Source: an uncultured Collinsella sp.
Lineage (GTDB): Bacteria > Actinomycetota > Coriobacteriia > Coriobacteriales > Coriobacteriaceae
Direction: 5' to 3'
DNA length: 64,000 bases
Assembly (NCBI GenBank): GCA_900541885.1
Contig: UQKW01000003.1
Location: 74,640-138,639 of the forward strand
The notes under the pieces are model-generated. The model was not told the origin of the DNA. It saw nothing but the letters and a program-made list of their open reading frames with translations, and made no database searches. Within the stretch, counting starts at the first letter, position 1; each line of letters starts with the position of its first letter. Shown piece by piece: positions 23,605 through 32,269 of the stretch. A program made the position numbers and the translations under genes.

Positions 23605-25008
23605 GTGAACCGCACCAAAATCGCGCAGCTCTATGCCGATGCCGAGTCGCTCGGCGGCCAGACCGTCACCGTCGCCGGCTGGGTCAAGTCCGTCCGCGAC
23701 ATGAAGAACTTTGGCTTTGTTACGCTCAACGACGGCAGCTGCTTCCGCGACCTGCAGGTCGTCATGAACCGCGAGGCACTCGACAACTACGACGAGATCG
23801 CCCATCAAAACGTCTCGGCCGCACTCATTTGCACCGGCACCGTCAAGCTGACCCCCGATGCGCCCCAGCCTTTCGAGCTTTCTGCCACCTCCATTGAGGT
23901 CGAGGGCGTCAGCGCCCCGGATTACCCGCTGCAGAAGAAGCGCGCAACCGTCGAGTTCCTGCGCACCCAACAGCACCTGCGCCCGCGCACCAACCTGTTC
24001 CGCGCCGTGTTCCGCATCCGTTCTGTCGCGGCTGCCGCCATCCACCGCTTCTTCCAGGAGCAGGGCTTTGTCTACGTCAACACCCCCATCATCACCACGA
24101 GTGACTGCGAGGGCGCCGGCGAGATGTTCCGCGTGACCACGCTCGACCCCAAAAATCCGCCCCTCACCGAGTCCGGCGAGGTCGACTGGAGCCAGGACTT
24201 CTTTGGCAAGCACGCGAGCCTTACCGTGTCCGGCCAGCTCAATGCCGAGAACTTTGCCATGGCCTTTGGCGACGTGTACACCTTTGGCCCCACCTTCCGC
24301 GCCGAAAACTCCAACACCACGCGCCACGCCGCCGAGTTTTGGATGATCGAGCCCGAGATGGCCTTTGCCGACCTTAACGACTACATGGATAACGCTGAGG
24401 CCATGCTCAAGTACGTCCTTAAGGACGTTATGGCCACCTGCCCCGACGAGCTCAACATGCTCAACAAGTTTGTGGACAAGGGCCTGATCGAGCGCCTGGA
24501 CCACGTGGCAAACTCCGACTTTGCCCGCGTCACCTATACCGAGGCCGTCGAAATCCTGGAGCAGGCCGTCGCCGCCGGTCACAAGTTTGACTATCCCGTG
24601 AGCTGGGGCATCGACCTGCAGACCGAGCACGAGCGCTTCCTGACCGAGGAGCACTTTAAGCGGCCGACTTTTGTGACCGACTACCCGGCCGAGATTAAGG
24701 CGTTCTACATGCGCATGAACGAGGACGGCAAGACCGTCGCCGCCGCCGACTGTCTGGTTCCCGGTATCGGCGAGATTATCGGCGGCTCCCAGCGCGAGGA
24801 GCGCCTGGATCTGCTCGAGGCCCGCATCAAGGACCTGGGCATGAATCCCGAGCAGTACAAGTACTACCTTGACCTGCGCCGCTACGGTTCCTGCAAGCAC
24901 GCCGGCTACGGTCTGGGCTTCGAGCGCTTGGTGATGTATCTGACCGGCGTGGGCAACATCCGCGACGTCCTGCCGCACCCGCGCACCGTGGGCAACGCCG
25001 ACTTCTAA
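23605..25008 (+). CDS. asnS: Asparaginyl-tRNA synthetase
   Basis: 467 residues, class IIb. The OB-fold anticodon domain occupies about 10-110 (VTVAGWVKSVRDMKNFGFV). Catalytic motif 2 is FRAENSNTTRHAAEF and motif 3 is GLGFERLVMY near the C-terminus. It charges tRNA-Asn with asparagine. The start is GTG at 23605, with TGGGAGG a few bases upstream; the frame continues 22 codons further but those do not match the family. Flanked by its own terminator. Confidence 0.96.
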   Translation: MNRTKIAQLYADAESLGGQTVTVAGWVKSVRDMKNFGFVTLNDGSCFRDLQVVMNREALDNYDEIAHQNVSAALICTGTVKLTPDAPQPFELSATSIEVEGVSAPDYPLQKKRATVEFLRTQQHLRPRTNLFRAVFRIRSVAAAAIHRFFQEQGFVYVNTPIITTSDCEGAGEMFRVTTLDPKNPPLTESGEVDWSQDFFGKHASLTVSGQLNAENFAMAFGDVYTFGPTFRAENSNTTRHAAEFWMIEPEMAFADLNDYMDNAEAMLKYVLKDVMATCPDELNMLNKFVDKGLIERLDHVANSDFARVTYTEAVEILEQAVAAGHKFDYPVSWGIDLQTEHERFLTEEHFKRPTFVTDYPAEIKAFYMRMNEDGKTVAAADCLVPGIGEIIGGSQREERLDLLEARIKDLGMNPEQYKYYLDLRRYGSCKHAGYGLGFERLVMYLTGVGNIRDVLPHPRTVGNADF

Positions 25009-25054
25009 TCGTCGGACGCTAACTCGCGTCGCCACACGCCAACGCTCATCGCAC

Positions 25055-25090
25055 AAGCGCCTCTCGACATCGGTCGAGAGGCGCTTTTTT
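25055..25090 (+). terminator. Intrinsic terminator of asnS
   Basis: AAGCGCCTCTCGAC and GTCGAGAGGCGCTT around ATCG, followed by TTTTTT. Confidence 0.92.
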
Positions 25091-25266
25091 CAACAGCATC
25101 CGTCAAGCTTTTGGCAAGTTTTTGGTCAGTTGAGCAGGACTGTTGAAAACTCGACCCGCCGTTTGCCGACGACTACCGACCGCCCAGAGCGCCCTGCGCC
25201 CCTGGGAAAGCCCCGCGTCCTAGGCTCCATACCGTCGCCACCCAAAACGGAAAGGACGTGGACGCC

Positions 25267-26052
25267 ATGACCGAAACCGCTGTTGAAACTTACGAGACCA
25301 CGACGAGGGGCGCCGCCTCGATGGCAGCCTATCGCGCCGTTCGCATCCTGCAACTATTAAGCGAAAACACCGGCGAGGACAAGGCCATGCTTTCCGATGA
25401 GTTGATCCGGCGCCTCGCCCATCCCGACGACCCCGCCCGCATGCCCATCTCGGCGGCGCGGCGCAGCATCTACACCGCCATCTCCGCGCTTCGCCATGCC
25501 GGATACGAAATTGAGTACAAACGCGGCGTGGGCTACAAACTTCTTACCCGCCCGCTCACCGATGAAGAGATCATCCGGCTCCACGGTATGGTCATGCGCA
25601 ACCGCTCCACGCCTATCGCTATCCGCAAGAGCATGGCGCAGCACTTAGTTGCCATAGCGAGTGCCGACGTTCGCGGCTACCTCGATACACCCGAACCCGC
25701 TCCAAGCGCAGGCAGCAAGGCTACCAAGGCAACGCGCACGCCCATCAAGCGCATCGACACGTGCGAGCTCGTCGAGCAGGCCATCGACCACGGAACCACG
25801 GTGAGTTTTGATATTTCGAGCGTCACGACACGTGGCGAAACCGAAGCAGCACGGATGACACTCCGTCCCTTTGCCATCAAGCAACGAGACGGCATCTCGT
25901 ATTTGCTGGGAACGGTCTACGACGCCCGAGGCGCCGATGACACGTTGCGTACTGTAGAGATTGGCCGAATGAGAAACGTCACCACACGTCTCCTCGACGG
26001 CAAGAAGCTCTTCGCCGCCCTAGACGAGGACGACGCCTCCTCCGCCGCATAA
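25267..26052 (+). CDS. Helix-turn-helix regulator with WYL-like domain
   Basis: 261 residues. The N-terminal 90 residues form a winged-helix region (ISAARRSIYTAISALRHAGY, then EIEYKRGVGYKL). The C-terminal half has the layout of a WYL ligand-sensing domain (LRPFAIKQRDGISYLLGTVY, then LRTVEIGRMRNVTTR), though the W-Y-L triad is SYL here. I start it at ATG 25267, with AAAGGAC upstream; a GTG at 25258 is too close to that site. Such regulators respond to nucleic-acid or nucleotide ligands. It precedes the ABC operon but is separated by a promoter. Confidence 0.7.
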   Translation: MTETAVETYETTTRGAASMAAYRAVRILQLLSENTGEDKAMLSDELIRRLAHPDDPARMPISAARRSIYTAISALRHAGYEIEYKRGVGYKLLTRPLTDEEIIRLHGMVMRNRSTPIAIRKSMAQHLVAIASADVRGYLDTPEPAPSAGSKATKATRTPIKRIDTCELVEQAIDHGTTVSFDISSVTTRGETEAARMTLRPFAIKQRDGISYLLGTVYDARGADDTLRTVEIGRMRNVTTRLLDGKKLFAALDEDDASSAA

Positions 26053-26121
26053 GGCCCTCCGCCGCCCATTCGACTACCCGTACCGCCCATCCGATTCTGT
26101 ATTAAAAAACCCGCCAGGCTG

Positions 26122-26149
26122 TTGTAAAAATGGACATCAGCGCTACTAT
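26122..26149 (+). promoter_or_regulatory. Promoter of the ABC transporter operon
   Basis: -35 TTGTAA (26122-26127), 16-base spacer, -10 TACTAT (26144-26149), about 60 bases before the lipoprotein gene. Confidence 0.6.
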
Positions 26150-26212
26150 AGTTCCACTTGCACTTTGTCCCAGTGCAGTGTTTCCAGCCATTTTTATACT
26201 GGGGGTAATGAT

Positions 26213-27193
26213 ATGAAGGACATCACCATCAGCCGCAGGAGCCTTCTGGTCTCCGCCGGCCTGCTCGCGCTCGCCCCGCTCGCCGGATGCGGCGGCAACT
26301 CTGGTTCCGGCTCTGCTGCCGCCGGTTCCGACTACACCATCGGCGTTCTGCAGCTCACCGAGCACTCCGCACTCGACGCCGCCAACGATGGCTTTGTCAA
26401 GGCCATCAAGGAGAGCGGCCTTAAGGTCAAGATCGACCAGAAGAACGCCCAGAACGACCAGTCCACGTGTAAGTCCATTGCCGACAAGTTTGTGGGCGAC
26501 AACGTCAACCTGATTTATGCCATCGCCACGCCCGCCGCGCAGGCTGCCGCCGGCGCCACGGCCGATATCCCCATCGTGGGCTGTGCCATCACCGACTACG
26601 CCGCCTCCGGCCTGGTCCAGGACAACGACAAGCCCGGCACCAACGTCACGGGTGCTTCCGACCTCACCCCGGTCGCCGAGCAGCTCGAGATGATGCAGAA
26701 GGTCCTGCCCGACGTTAAAAAGGTCGGCCTGCTCTACTGCACCGCCGAGTCCAACTCCGACGTCCAGATCAAGGCCGCCAAGAAGGAGCTCGACAAGCTG
26801 GGCCTCGAGTACACTGACTTCACCGTCTCGAGCTCCAACGAGATTCAGTCCGTCGTCGAGTCTGCCGTGGGCAAGGTCGACGCGCTGTACTCCCCCACTG
26901 ACAACACCATCGCCGCGGGCGCTTCGCAGGTCGGCCAGATCTGCAAGGAGAATAAGCTCCCCTTCGTGACCGGCGAGGAGGGTATGTGCATGGCCGGCGG
27001 CCTGTTCACCCTCTCCATCAACTATAAGGACCTGGGCTACGCCGCGGGCGAGATGGCCGTTAAGATCCTGAAGGGCGAGGCCAAGCCCGAGGATATGCCG
27101 ATCAAGCACCTCTCGAGCAAGGACCTGGTCGTCGTCAAGAACGACGAGATGGCCGAGGCCCTGGGTATCGACCTTTCCGCTCTGGACGAGTAG
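26213..27193 (+). CDS. ABC transporter substrate-binding lipoprotein (ABC_sub_bind type)
   Basis: 326 residues. The signal peptide carries an RR pair (SRRSLLVSAGLLALAPLAG) and the lipobox LAGC, so it is lipid-anchored outside the membrane. The mature part follows the periplasmic-binding fold of the ABC_sub_bind/TrpX family (IGVLQLTEHSALDAANDGF, later VGLLYCTAESNSDVQI). Family members bind tryptophan or other aromatic or small organic ligands; the ligand is not readable here, and no T-box or riboswitch is visible upstream. The ATG at 26213 follows GGGGG by about eight bases. The permease and ATPase genes follow. Confidence 0.88.
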   Translation: MKDITISRRSLLVSAGLLALAPLAGCGGNSGSGSAAAGSDYTIGVLQLTEHSALDAANDGFVKAIKESGLKVKIDQKNAQNDQSTCKSIADKFVGDNVNLIYAIATPAAQAAAGATADIPIVGCAITDYAASGLVQDNDKPGTNVTGASDLTPVAEQLEMMQKVLPDVKKVGLLYCTAESNSDVQIKAAKKELDKLGLEYTDFTVSSSNEIQSVVESAVGKVDALYSPTDNTIAAGASQVGQICKENKLPFVTGEEGMCMAGGLFTLSINYKDLGYAAGEMAVKILKGEAKPEDMPIKHLSSKDLVVVKNDEMAEALGIDLSALDE

Positions 27194-27264
27194 CGCCATG
27201 CGCGGTAACGCGTCTAGGGCCCGCACGCGCGCCACAGCCGCGTTATTCAATATCTGAGTCCTTG

Positions 27265-27300
27265 GGGCGAACGCTAAAGACCGGCGTTCGCCCTGCTTGT
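27265..27300 (+). terminator. Attenuating terminator between binding protein and permease genes
   Basis: Perfect 10-base arms GGGCGAACGC/GCGTTCGCCC followed by TGCTTGTTTC. A weak terminator here would keep binding protein in excess over membrane subunits, as is common in ABC operons. A -10 like TATTAT at 27352 may restart transcription for the permease. Confidence 0.65.
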
Positions 27301-27397
27301 TTCGGATGAGACAAAACATCCGTCCGCAGCTCTTTTATGCATTGGTACCGCTATTATGGAAAATCACGTGTCCACCCTATCCTAGGAGGTATGAAGC

Positions 27398-28321
27398 ATG
27401 CTCATTGCATTGCAGGGCGCCGTTTCGCAGGGCGTCCTCTGGGGCATTATGGTGCTTGGCGTGTTTATCACGTTCCGCCTGCTCGACATCCCCGATATGA
27501 CCTGCGACGGCAGCTTTGCCCTCGGCGGCTGTGTCTGCGCCGTACTCATCGTCAACAATAACGTCGACCCCTTGCTCGCCGTGCTGGCCGGCATGTGCGC
27601 CGGCGCCATCGCGGGCGCCGTCACGGGCATCTTGACCACCGTCTTTGAGATTCCCGCAATCCTCGCCGGAATCCTTACGCAGATCAGTCTGTGGTCCATC
27701 AACCTGCGCATCATGGGCAAGTCCAACACGCCCATCCTTGCCAAGGGCACTATCTTCTCATCCGTCAGCAACATGACGGGCCTGCCGCAGTCCACTGTTG
27801 CCATTATCCTAGGCATTGTGCTGGCCGTGGCCATCGTCGCCATCCTGTACTGGTTCTTTGGCACCGAGATCGGCTCGGCGCTGCGTGCCACCGGCAACAA
27901 CGAGTACATGATCCGCGCCCTGGGCGTTAACACCAACACCACCAAAATGATCGCCCTCGTGCTCTCCAACGCCCTCATTGGCCTTTCGGGTGCACTCATC
28001 TGCCAGAGCCAGAAGTACGCCGACATTGGTATGGGCACCGGCGCCATCGTTATCGGTCTTGCCGCCATCGTCATCGGCGAGGTGCTCGGTCGCCTGCTGC
28101 CCGGTGGCCTCACGCAGTTTAGCGTCCGTCTTGCCTCCGCCGTCTTTGGCTCCGTGGTCTACTTCCTTATCCGCGCCATCGTGCTGCAATTGGGCATGGA
28201 CGCCAACGACATGAAGTTGCTCTCCGCCGTGATCGTCGCCGTGGCCCTGTGCGTACCCGTGGTTTGGGAGCGCTATAAGCTCCGCAGCTCCTACACGAAG
28301 GGGGATGAGGCAGATGCTTAA
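27398..28321 (+). CDS. ABC transporter permease
   Basis: 307 residues with about eight to nine hydrophobic helices, in the branched-chain/ribose-type permease fold (LLDIPDMTCDGSFALGG near the N-terminus, ALRATGNNEYMIRALGVN in the cytoplasmic coupling region). It forms the membrane channel for the lipoprotein encoded upstream. AGGAGGTATGAAGC precedes the start. Its last eight bases overlap the ATPase gene. Confidence 0.9.
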   Translation: MLIALQGAVSQGVLWGIMVLGVFITFRLLDIPDMTCDGSFALGGCVCAVLIVNNNVDPLLAVLAGMCAGAIAGAVTGILTTVFEIPAILAGILTQISLWSINLRIMGKSNTPILAKGTIFSSVSNMTGLPQSTVAIILGIVLAVAIVAILYWFFGTEIGSALRATGNNEYMIRALGVNTNTTKMIALVLSNALIGLSGALICQSQKYADIGMGTGAIVIGLAAIVIGEVLGRLLPGGLTQFSVRLASAVFGSVVYFLIRAIVLQLGMDANDMKLLSAVIVAVALCVPVVWERYKLRSSYTKGDEADA

Positions 28322-29108
28322 GCTCTCGCACGTCAAGAAGACCTTTAACAAGGGCACCGTCACCGAGAAGCGCGCGCTCACCGGCGTCGACCTCACCCTG
28401 AATGACGGCGACTTTGTAACCGTGATCGGCGGCAACGGCGCCGGCAAGTCCACGCTGCTCAACATGATCGCCGGCGTGTACCCGCTCGATTCGGGCGTTA
28501 TTGAGCTCGACGGCACCGACATCTCGCGCCTGAGCGAGTCGCAGCGCGCCAAGTACCTGGGCCGCGTGTTTCAGGACCCCATGCGCGGTACCGCTGCCGA
28601 CATGCAGATCGCCGAGAACCTGGCCCTCGCCAAGCGTCGCGGCCAGCGTCGCGGCCTTTCGTGGGGCGTCACCAAGGCCGAGAAAGATGAGTACGTTGAG
28701 CTGCTCAAGCGCCTGGACCTTGGTCTGGACACGCGTCTCAACGCCAAGGTCGGCCTGCTCTCGGGCGGCCAGCGCCAAGCGCTCACCCTGCTGATGGCCA
28801 CACTCACCAGGCCGCGCCTGCTGCTGCTCGACGAGCACACCGCGGCGCTCGACCCCAAGACGGCCTCTAAGGTGCTCAACCTGACCGAGGAGATCGTCGA
28901 CGAGAACCACCTGACCACGCTCATGGTCACGCACAACATGAACGACGCTATCCGTCTGGGCAACCGTCTGATCATGATGCACGAAGGCCACGTGATCTAC
29001 GACGTGGCGGGCGATGAGAAGAAGTCACTCACCGTAGCCGACCTGCTGCAGAAGTTCGAGGAGGTCTCGGGCGGCGAGCTCGCCAACGACCGCATGCTGC
29101 TGAGCTAA
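28314..29108 (+). CDS. ABC transporter ATP-binding protein
   Basis: 264 residues. Walker A is GGNGAGKST, the signature is LSGGQRQA, Walker B is LLLLDEHTAAL and the H-loop lies in MVTHNMND. It powers the transporter encoded just upstream. I prefer ATG 28314, where MLKLSHVKKTF matches the family start; ATG 28305 is nearly on top of the ribosome-binding site. The coding region overlaps the permease end by eight bases. Confidence 0.93.
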   Translation: MLKLSHVKKTFNKGTVTEKRALTGVDLTLNDGDFVTVIGGNGAGKSTLLNMIAGVYPLDSGVIELDGTDISRLSESQRAKYLGRVFQDPMRGTAADMQIAENLALAKRRGQRRGLSWGVTKAEKDEYVELLKRLDLGLDTRLNAKVGLLSGGQRQALTLLMATLTRPRLLLLDEHTAALDPKTASKVLNLTEEIVDENHLTTLMVTHNMNDAIRLGNRLIMMHEGHVIYDVAGDEKKSLTVADLLQKFEEVSGGELANDRMLLS

Positions 29109-29116
29109 CGACTTAG

Positions 29117-29160
29117 AAAACCACCACAAAGGAGACAGGCACCTTTGTGGTGGTTTTTGT
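29117..29160 (+). terminator. Terminator built from a family D hairpin (D5)
   Basis: Perfect 16-base arms AAAACCACCACAAAGG (29117-29132) and their complement (29142-29157) around AGACAGGCA, followed by TTGTT. It ends the ABC operon. The loop carries the GACAGG core seen in the other family D hairpins. Confidence 0.85.
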
Positions 29161-29180
29161 TAAGAACTAAGGAGACTGCC

Positions 29181-31208
29181 ATGAAAAGACTCGTCCCCCG
29201 CCTTGCGTTAACCGTCTCGTTGTTTGCCGGCGCGCTCGCAGGCATCCCAAGCCTCGCTTTCGCAGGAAACCTGCCCGCCGCTATTGATGGCTCGGTGACC
29301 GTCATGCACACCAACGACATCCACGGCAGCTACAAGTACAGCTACAACGAAAGCAAGGGCACCGGCACTGTGGGCTTTGATGGACTGGCGGTTCTCTATA
29401 GCGCCCAAAGCAGCGCCCCCGATCTTTTGCTCGATGCGGGCGATACCTTCCACGGGCAGTCCTTTGCCACCATGAGCGAGGGCAAGAGCATCGCCGAGCT
29501 CATGGACACCTTCTACGCCGACGGCTACGACGCGACCACGCCAGGCAACCACGACTGGAGCTACGGTGCGGACAAACTCCGCACCATGACCGGCTACAGC
29601 ACCACCGGCACGCCCTTCGCCATGCTCTGCGCGAACGCAAAGTCTACGAGCGGCGTATGGAGCTCGAGCATCACGAAGACGCTCGATCGCACCTGGGAGG
29701 ATAGCGAAGATCACTCCACATTCGACTACAAAATCAAGGTCGGCGTCGTCGGAGCCATGGATGAGTCGCTAGGTTCCTCGCTGCGCGCGGACCTGGTCGC
29801 GGGCACCAGCTTCTCGAGTGCCGCGAACGCCATCAATGCCGAGGCAGAGCAGCTGCGCAAGGAGGGCTGCGATGTTGTTGTGTGTATCGCGCACACGCTC
29901 GACGCAAAGACCTTTGCCACACGGCTCCGTGGCGTCGATGCCCTTATCGCAGGCCACGAGCACATCAACCTTAACGAGAAGGTGACGGGAGCCGACGGCA
30001 AGACGATCCACGTTGTCGAGGCAGGCAGCGCCTTTGCCGAGGTGGGGCTGCTTTCCATTCCGTACAAATACGACACGAATGGCACCGAGACGACCGACGA
30101 TGACACGGTCACGGTCCCTACAGACGACAGCGACGAGAAGCTCTACACCGCCAAGAACGTCAACGACCTTTTGGCAGACCCCGACAAGGGTTCCGACTAC
30201 CAAAGCCGCCTTGAAGACGTCCGCAACAAGATCAAGCCGCTCGACGAGGCCTTTGAAAACGAATCGAACAAGGTGCTCGGCACATCCGCCACCAACTATT
30301 TCTACGGCGAGGACGCCGCAGGCACGCATGGTTGGGAAATGGTGCGCACCACCGATTTCCGCCCCAGCAAGGAGGGCGACACCACCAAGGCCCAGACCAT
30401 CGGCCACGTGATTTGCGGCTCCTATCTTGCCCTGACGGGCGCGGACCTCGCTATCGAAAACGCTGGCGGCATCCGCGGCGGCATCGCGGCGGGCAACGTG
30501 ACCGCCGGCAACGTCATCGCCGTCTCGCCCTACGGCAACACCGTGGAGACCTGGACCATGACCGGCGCGGACTTCCTCGCAGCGCTCGAGCACTCGCTGC
30601 AGATCAGCGACGATTGCAACGACAGCTACGAGCTTCAGCAGGCTTATGTGGCGGCCGGTCACACCGAGCAGGAGGCGCAAGACAAGTACAAGTGGCGCGA
30701 TGACTCTGGCAGCGTTCTCTCCTTTGGCGGCATCAACGTGACGATTGATTGGACGCAGCCCGAAGGCAAGCGCATTGTGAGTGCCACACTCACCAAGGAC
30801 GGCAGCACGCTCGACCCCGCCAAGGCCTATACCGTCGCCACCAACAACTACATCATCACCAACACGACCGACTTCCCCACCTTCGCAAACGCCACCAAGC
30901 ACACCGAGTGGGGTACCTGCGAGTCAGCGCTAAGGGCGCTGATCGGGCAGAACAGCTGGGAGAGCAAGATGGCCTCGCTCGCGGGCACCATCAGCTTCGG
31001 CTCCGCTGCCGTGGACCCCACGCCCACACCGGCCCCGATGCCTAAGCCCTCGCCTAAGACGGACACGACGACCACGAAGGTCATCACCAAGACGACGACC
31101 GGTAAGCTCGCCGCAACGGGAGACCGCACGCTGGCAGTAGTTGGCGCGTGCCTTATCGGCGGCATCATCGTCATCATGCTCGGCATTAGCTGGAAGCGTC
31201 GACGCTAA
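29181..31208 (+). CDS. Sortase-anchored 5'-nucleotidase / UshA-like metallophosphoesterase
   Basis: 675 residues. The signal peptide (MKRLVPRLALTVSLFAGALA) ends near FAG. The metallophosphatase motifs are HTNDIHGSY, LLDAGDTFHGQ, TPGNHDW and LIAGHEHIN. The C-terminal nucleotidase domain shows IENAGGIRGGI and SPYGNTVETWTMTG. A Pro/Thr linker leads to LAATG at 643-647, a hydrophobic helix and KRRR, which is an LPxTG-type sorting signal. It should hydrolyse extracellular nucleotides at the cell wall so nucleosides can be salvaged. AAGGAG stands six bases before ATG 29181. Confidence 0.92.
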   Translation: MKRLVPRLALTVSLFAGALAGIPSLAFAGNLPAAIDGSVTVMHTNDIHGSYKYSYNESKGTGTVGFDGLAVLYSAQSSAPDLLLDAGDTFHGQSFATMSEGKSIAELMDTFYADGYDATTPGNHDWSYGADKLRTMTGYSTTGTPFAMLCANAKSTSGVWSSSITKTLDRTWEDSEDHSTFDYKIKVGVVGAMDESLGSSLRADLVAGTSFSSAANAINAEAEQLRKEGCDVVVCIAHTLDAKTFATRLRGVDALIAGHEHINLNEKVTGADGKTIHVVEAGSAFAEVGLLSIPYKYDTNGTETTDDDTVTVPTDDSDEKLYTAKNVNDLLADPDKGSDYQSRLEDVRNKIKPLDEAFENESNKVLGTSATNYFYGEDAAGTHGWEMVRTTDFRPSKEGDTTKAQTIGHVICGSYLALTGADLAIENAGGIRGGIAAGNVTAGNVIAVSPYGNTVETWTMTGADFLAALEHSLQISDDCNDSYELQQAYVAAGHTEQEAQDKYKWRDDSGSVLSFGGINVTIDWTQPEGKRIVSATLTKDGSTLDPAKAYTVATNNYIITNTTDFPTFANATKHTEWGTCESALRALIGQNSWESKMASLAGTISFGSAAVDPTPTPAPMPKPSPKTDTTTTKVITKTTTGKLAATGDRTLAVVGACLIGGIIVIMLGISWKRRR

Positions 31209-31261
31209 GCTACACCGCCGGGCCTTACAGCCCCGCCGCGTAAACCTTATATCGAGCACAG

Positions 31262-31295
31262 AAGCCCGTCCGAATTTGATCGGACGGGCTTCTTG
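31262..31295 (+). terminator. Terminator of the nucleotidase gene
   Basis: AAGCCCGTCCGA and TCGGACGGGCTT around ATTTGA, followed by CTT. Confidence 0.8.
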
Positions 31296-31337
31296 GTGGG
31301 TATCATGGTTGAACGATCATTAGGAGGTTTTCTCTAC

Positions 31338-32156
31338 ATGGAATTGTTTGAGCCGATTCTTCATTTCTTTGAGCAACGGTGGGTCCACGACATCATCTGG
31401 GCCGTCATCTTGGCGATAGGCACCGCCGTCGCCGCCAAGGTCGTATCCAAGACCCTGAACCATCTGCTTAACCGAGACGATAACCCGCTTCCGGCATCGA
31501 GTATCTTCATCAACATCGCGCGTGCCGTCATCTGGATGATCGGCGGCAGCTTTATCCTCGACAACTGCTTTGGCATTAACGCAAACGCCCTCGTCGCCGC
31601 TCTTGGCGTCGGCGGCATCGCCATCTCGCTCGGCTTTCAGGACACGTTATCAAACCTTATCGGCGGCATGCAGGTGACCTTTATGGGCATCATCAAACCC
31701 GGCGACAATATCGAGGTCGGCGGCGTGTCGGGCGTGGTCCAGGACATCACCTGGCGTCATACGACCATCGAGGACGCCTGCGGGCAGACCATCATCGTCC
31801 CCAACTCCAATATCTCCAAGAACACGCTCGTGCATCTGATGCCCTTTGGGCGCGTCGCCGTGCCCGTTGCCGTAAAGGACACGTCCAAGTGGGCCTCGCT
31901 GGACGCACTGGCAGACGAGCTCACCGACGCCACCAAAGCCGCGGTACTTCCCATCTCGGGCTTTGACAAGGAGCCGTACGTGCTCTTTAACGAGATCGGC
32001 GACTTTGGCATCAAGGGCAAGATCATCTTTATCGTCAGCGACGACAGCACCACCTTCACGGCAGCCGACGCCTGCATCCGAGCCATCGCCCCCATCATTG
32101 CCAAACCTGCCAAAAAGGGACAGGTTTATTTTGGCAGGTTTTATCTGGGCAAATGA
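31338..32156 (+). CDS. Small-conductance mechanosensitive channel (MscS family)
   Basis: 272 residues. Membrane helices lie at about 18-35 and 55-80, followed by the pore-lining helix ALVAALGVGGIAISLGFQDT. The beta domain is marked by GMQVTFMGIIKPGDNIEVGG and VPNSNISKN. It opens under membrane tension to release solutes in hypo-osmotic shock. AGGAGG stands ten bases before ATG 31338. The last 14 codons (KKGQVYFGRFYLGK) are encoded by a family D repeat, so the native C-terminus has probably been replaced or extended by the repeat. Confidence 0.9.
   Translation: MELFEPILHFFEQRWVHDIIWAVILAIGTAVAAKVVSKTLNHLLNRDDNPLPASSIFINIARAVIWMIGGSFILDNCFGINANALVAALGVGGIAISLGFQDTLSNLIGGMQVTFMGIIKPGDNIEVGGVSGVVQDITWRHTTIEDACGQTIIVPNSNISKNTLVHLMPFGRVAVPVAVKDTSKWASLDALADELTDATKAAVLPISGFDKEPYVLFNEIGDFGIKGKIIFIVSDDSTTFTAADACIRAIAPIIAKPAKKGQVYFGRFYLGK
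32103..32149. repeat. Family D hairpin, copy D3, inside the MscS C-terminus
   Basis: Arms AAACCTGCCAAAA and TTTTGGCAGGTTT around AGGGACAGGTTTA. The segment 32117-32149 matches D1 at 507-539 at almost every base. It is read through as the last codons of the MscS gene. Confidence 0.8.
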
Positions 32157-32269
32157 GCGGTTTATTTCTTAATGGCTCGGCCGTCCTTTGCGAACTGTCC
32201 CTTTTCGGGCGACCGAGACGATGGTACCATGTTCCATATAGTTGTTTAAACGACTAAAGGAGCAAATCC

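Noticed and set aside
23584..25056. A 490-codon open frame antisense to asnS
   Set aside because: The plus-strand gene has all synthetase motifs. The antisense product is low-complexity and has no start signal.
26102..27319. A 405-codon frame opposite the substrate-binding lipoprotein
   Set aside because: The plus strand has a signal peptide, lipobox and family pattern. The reverse frame is a shadow.
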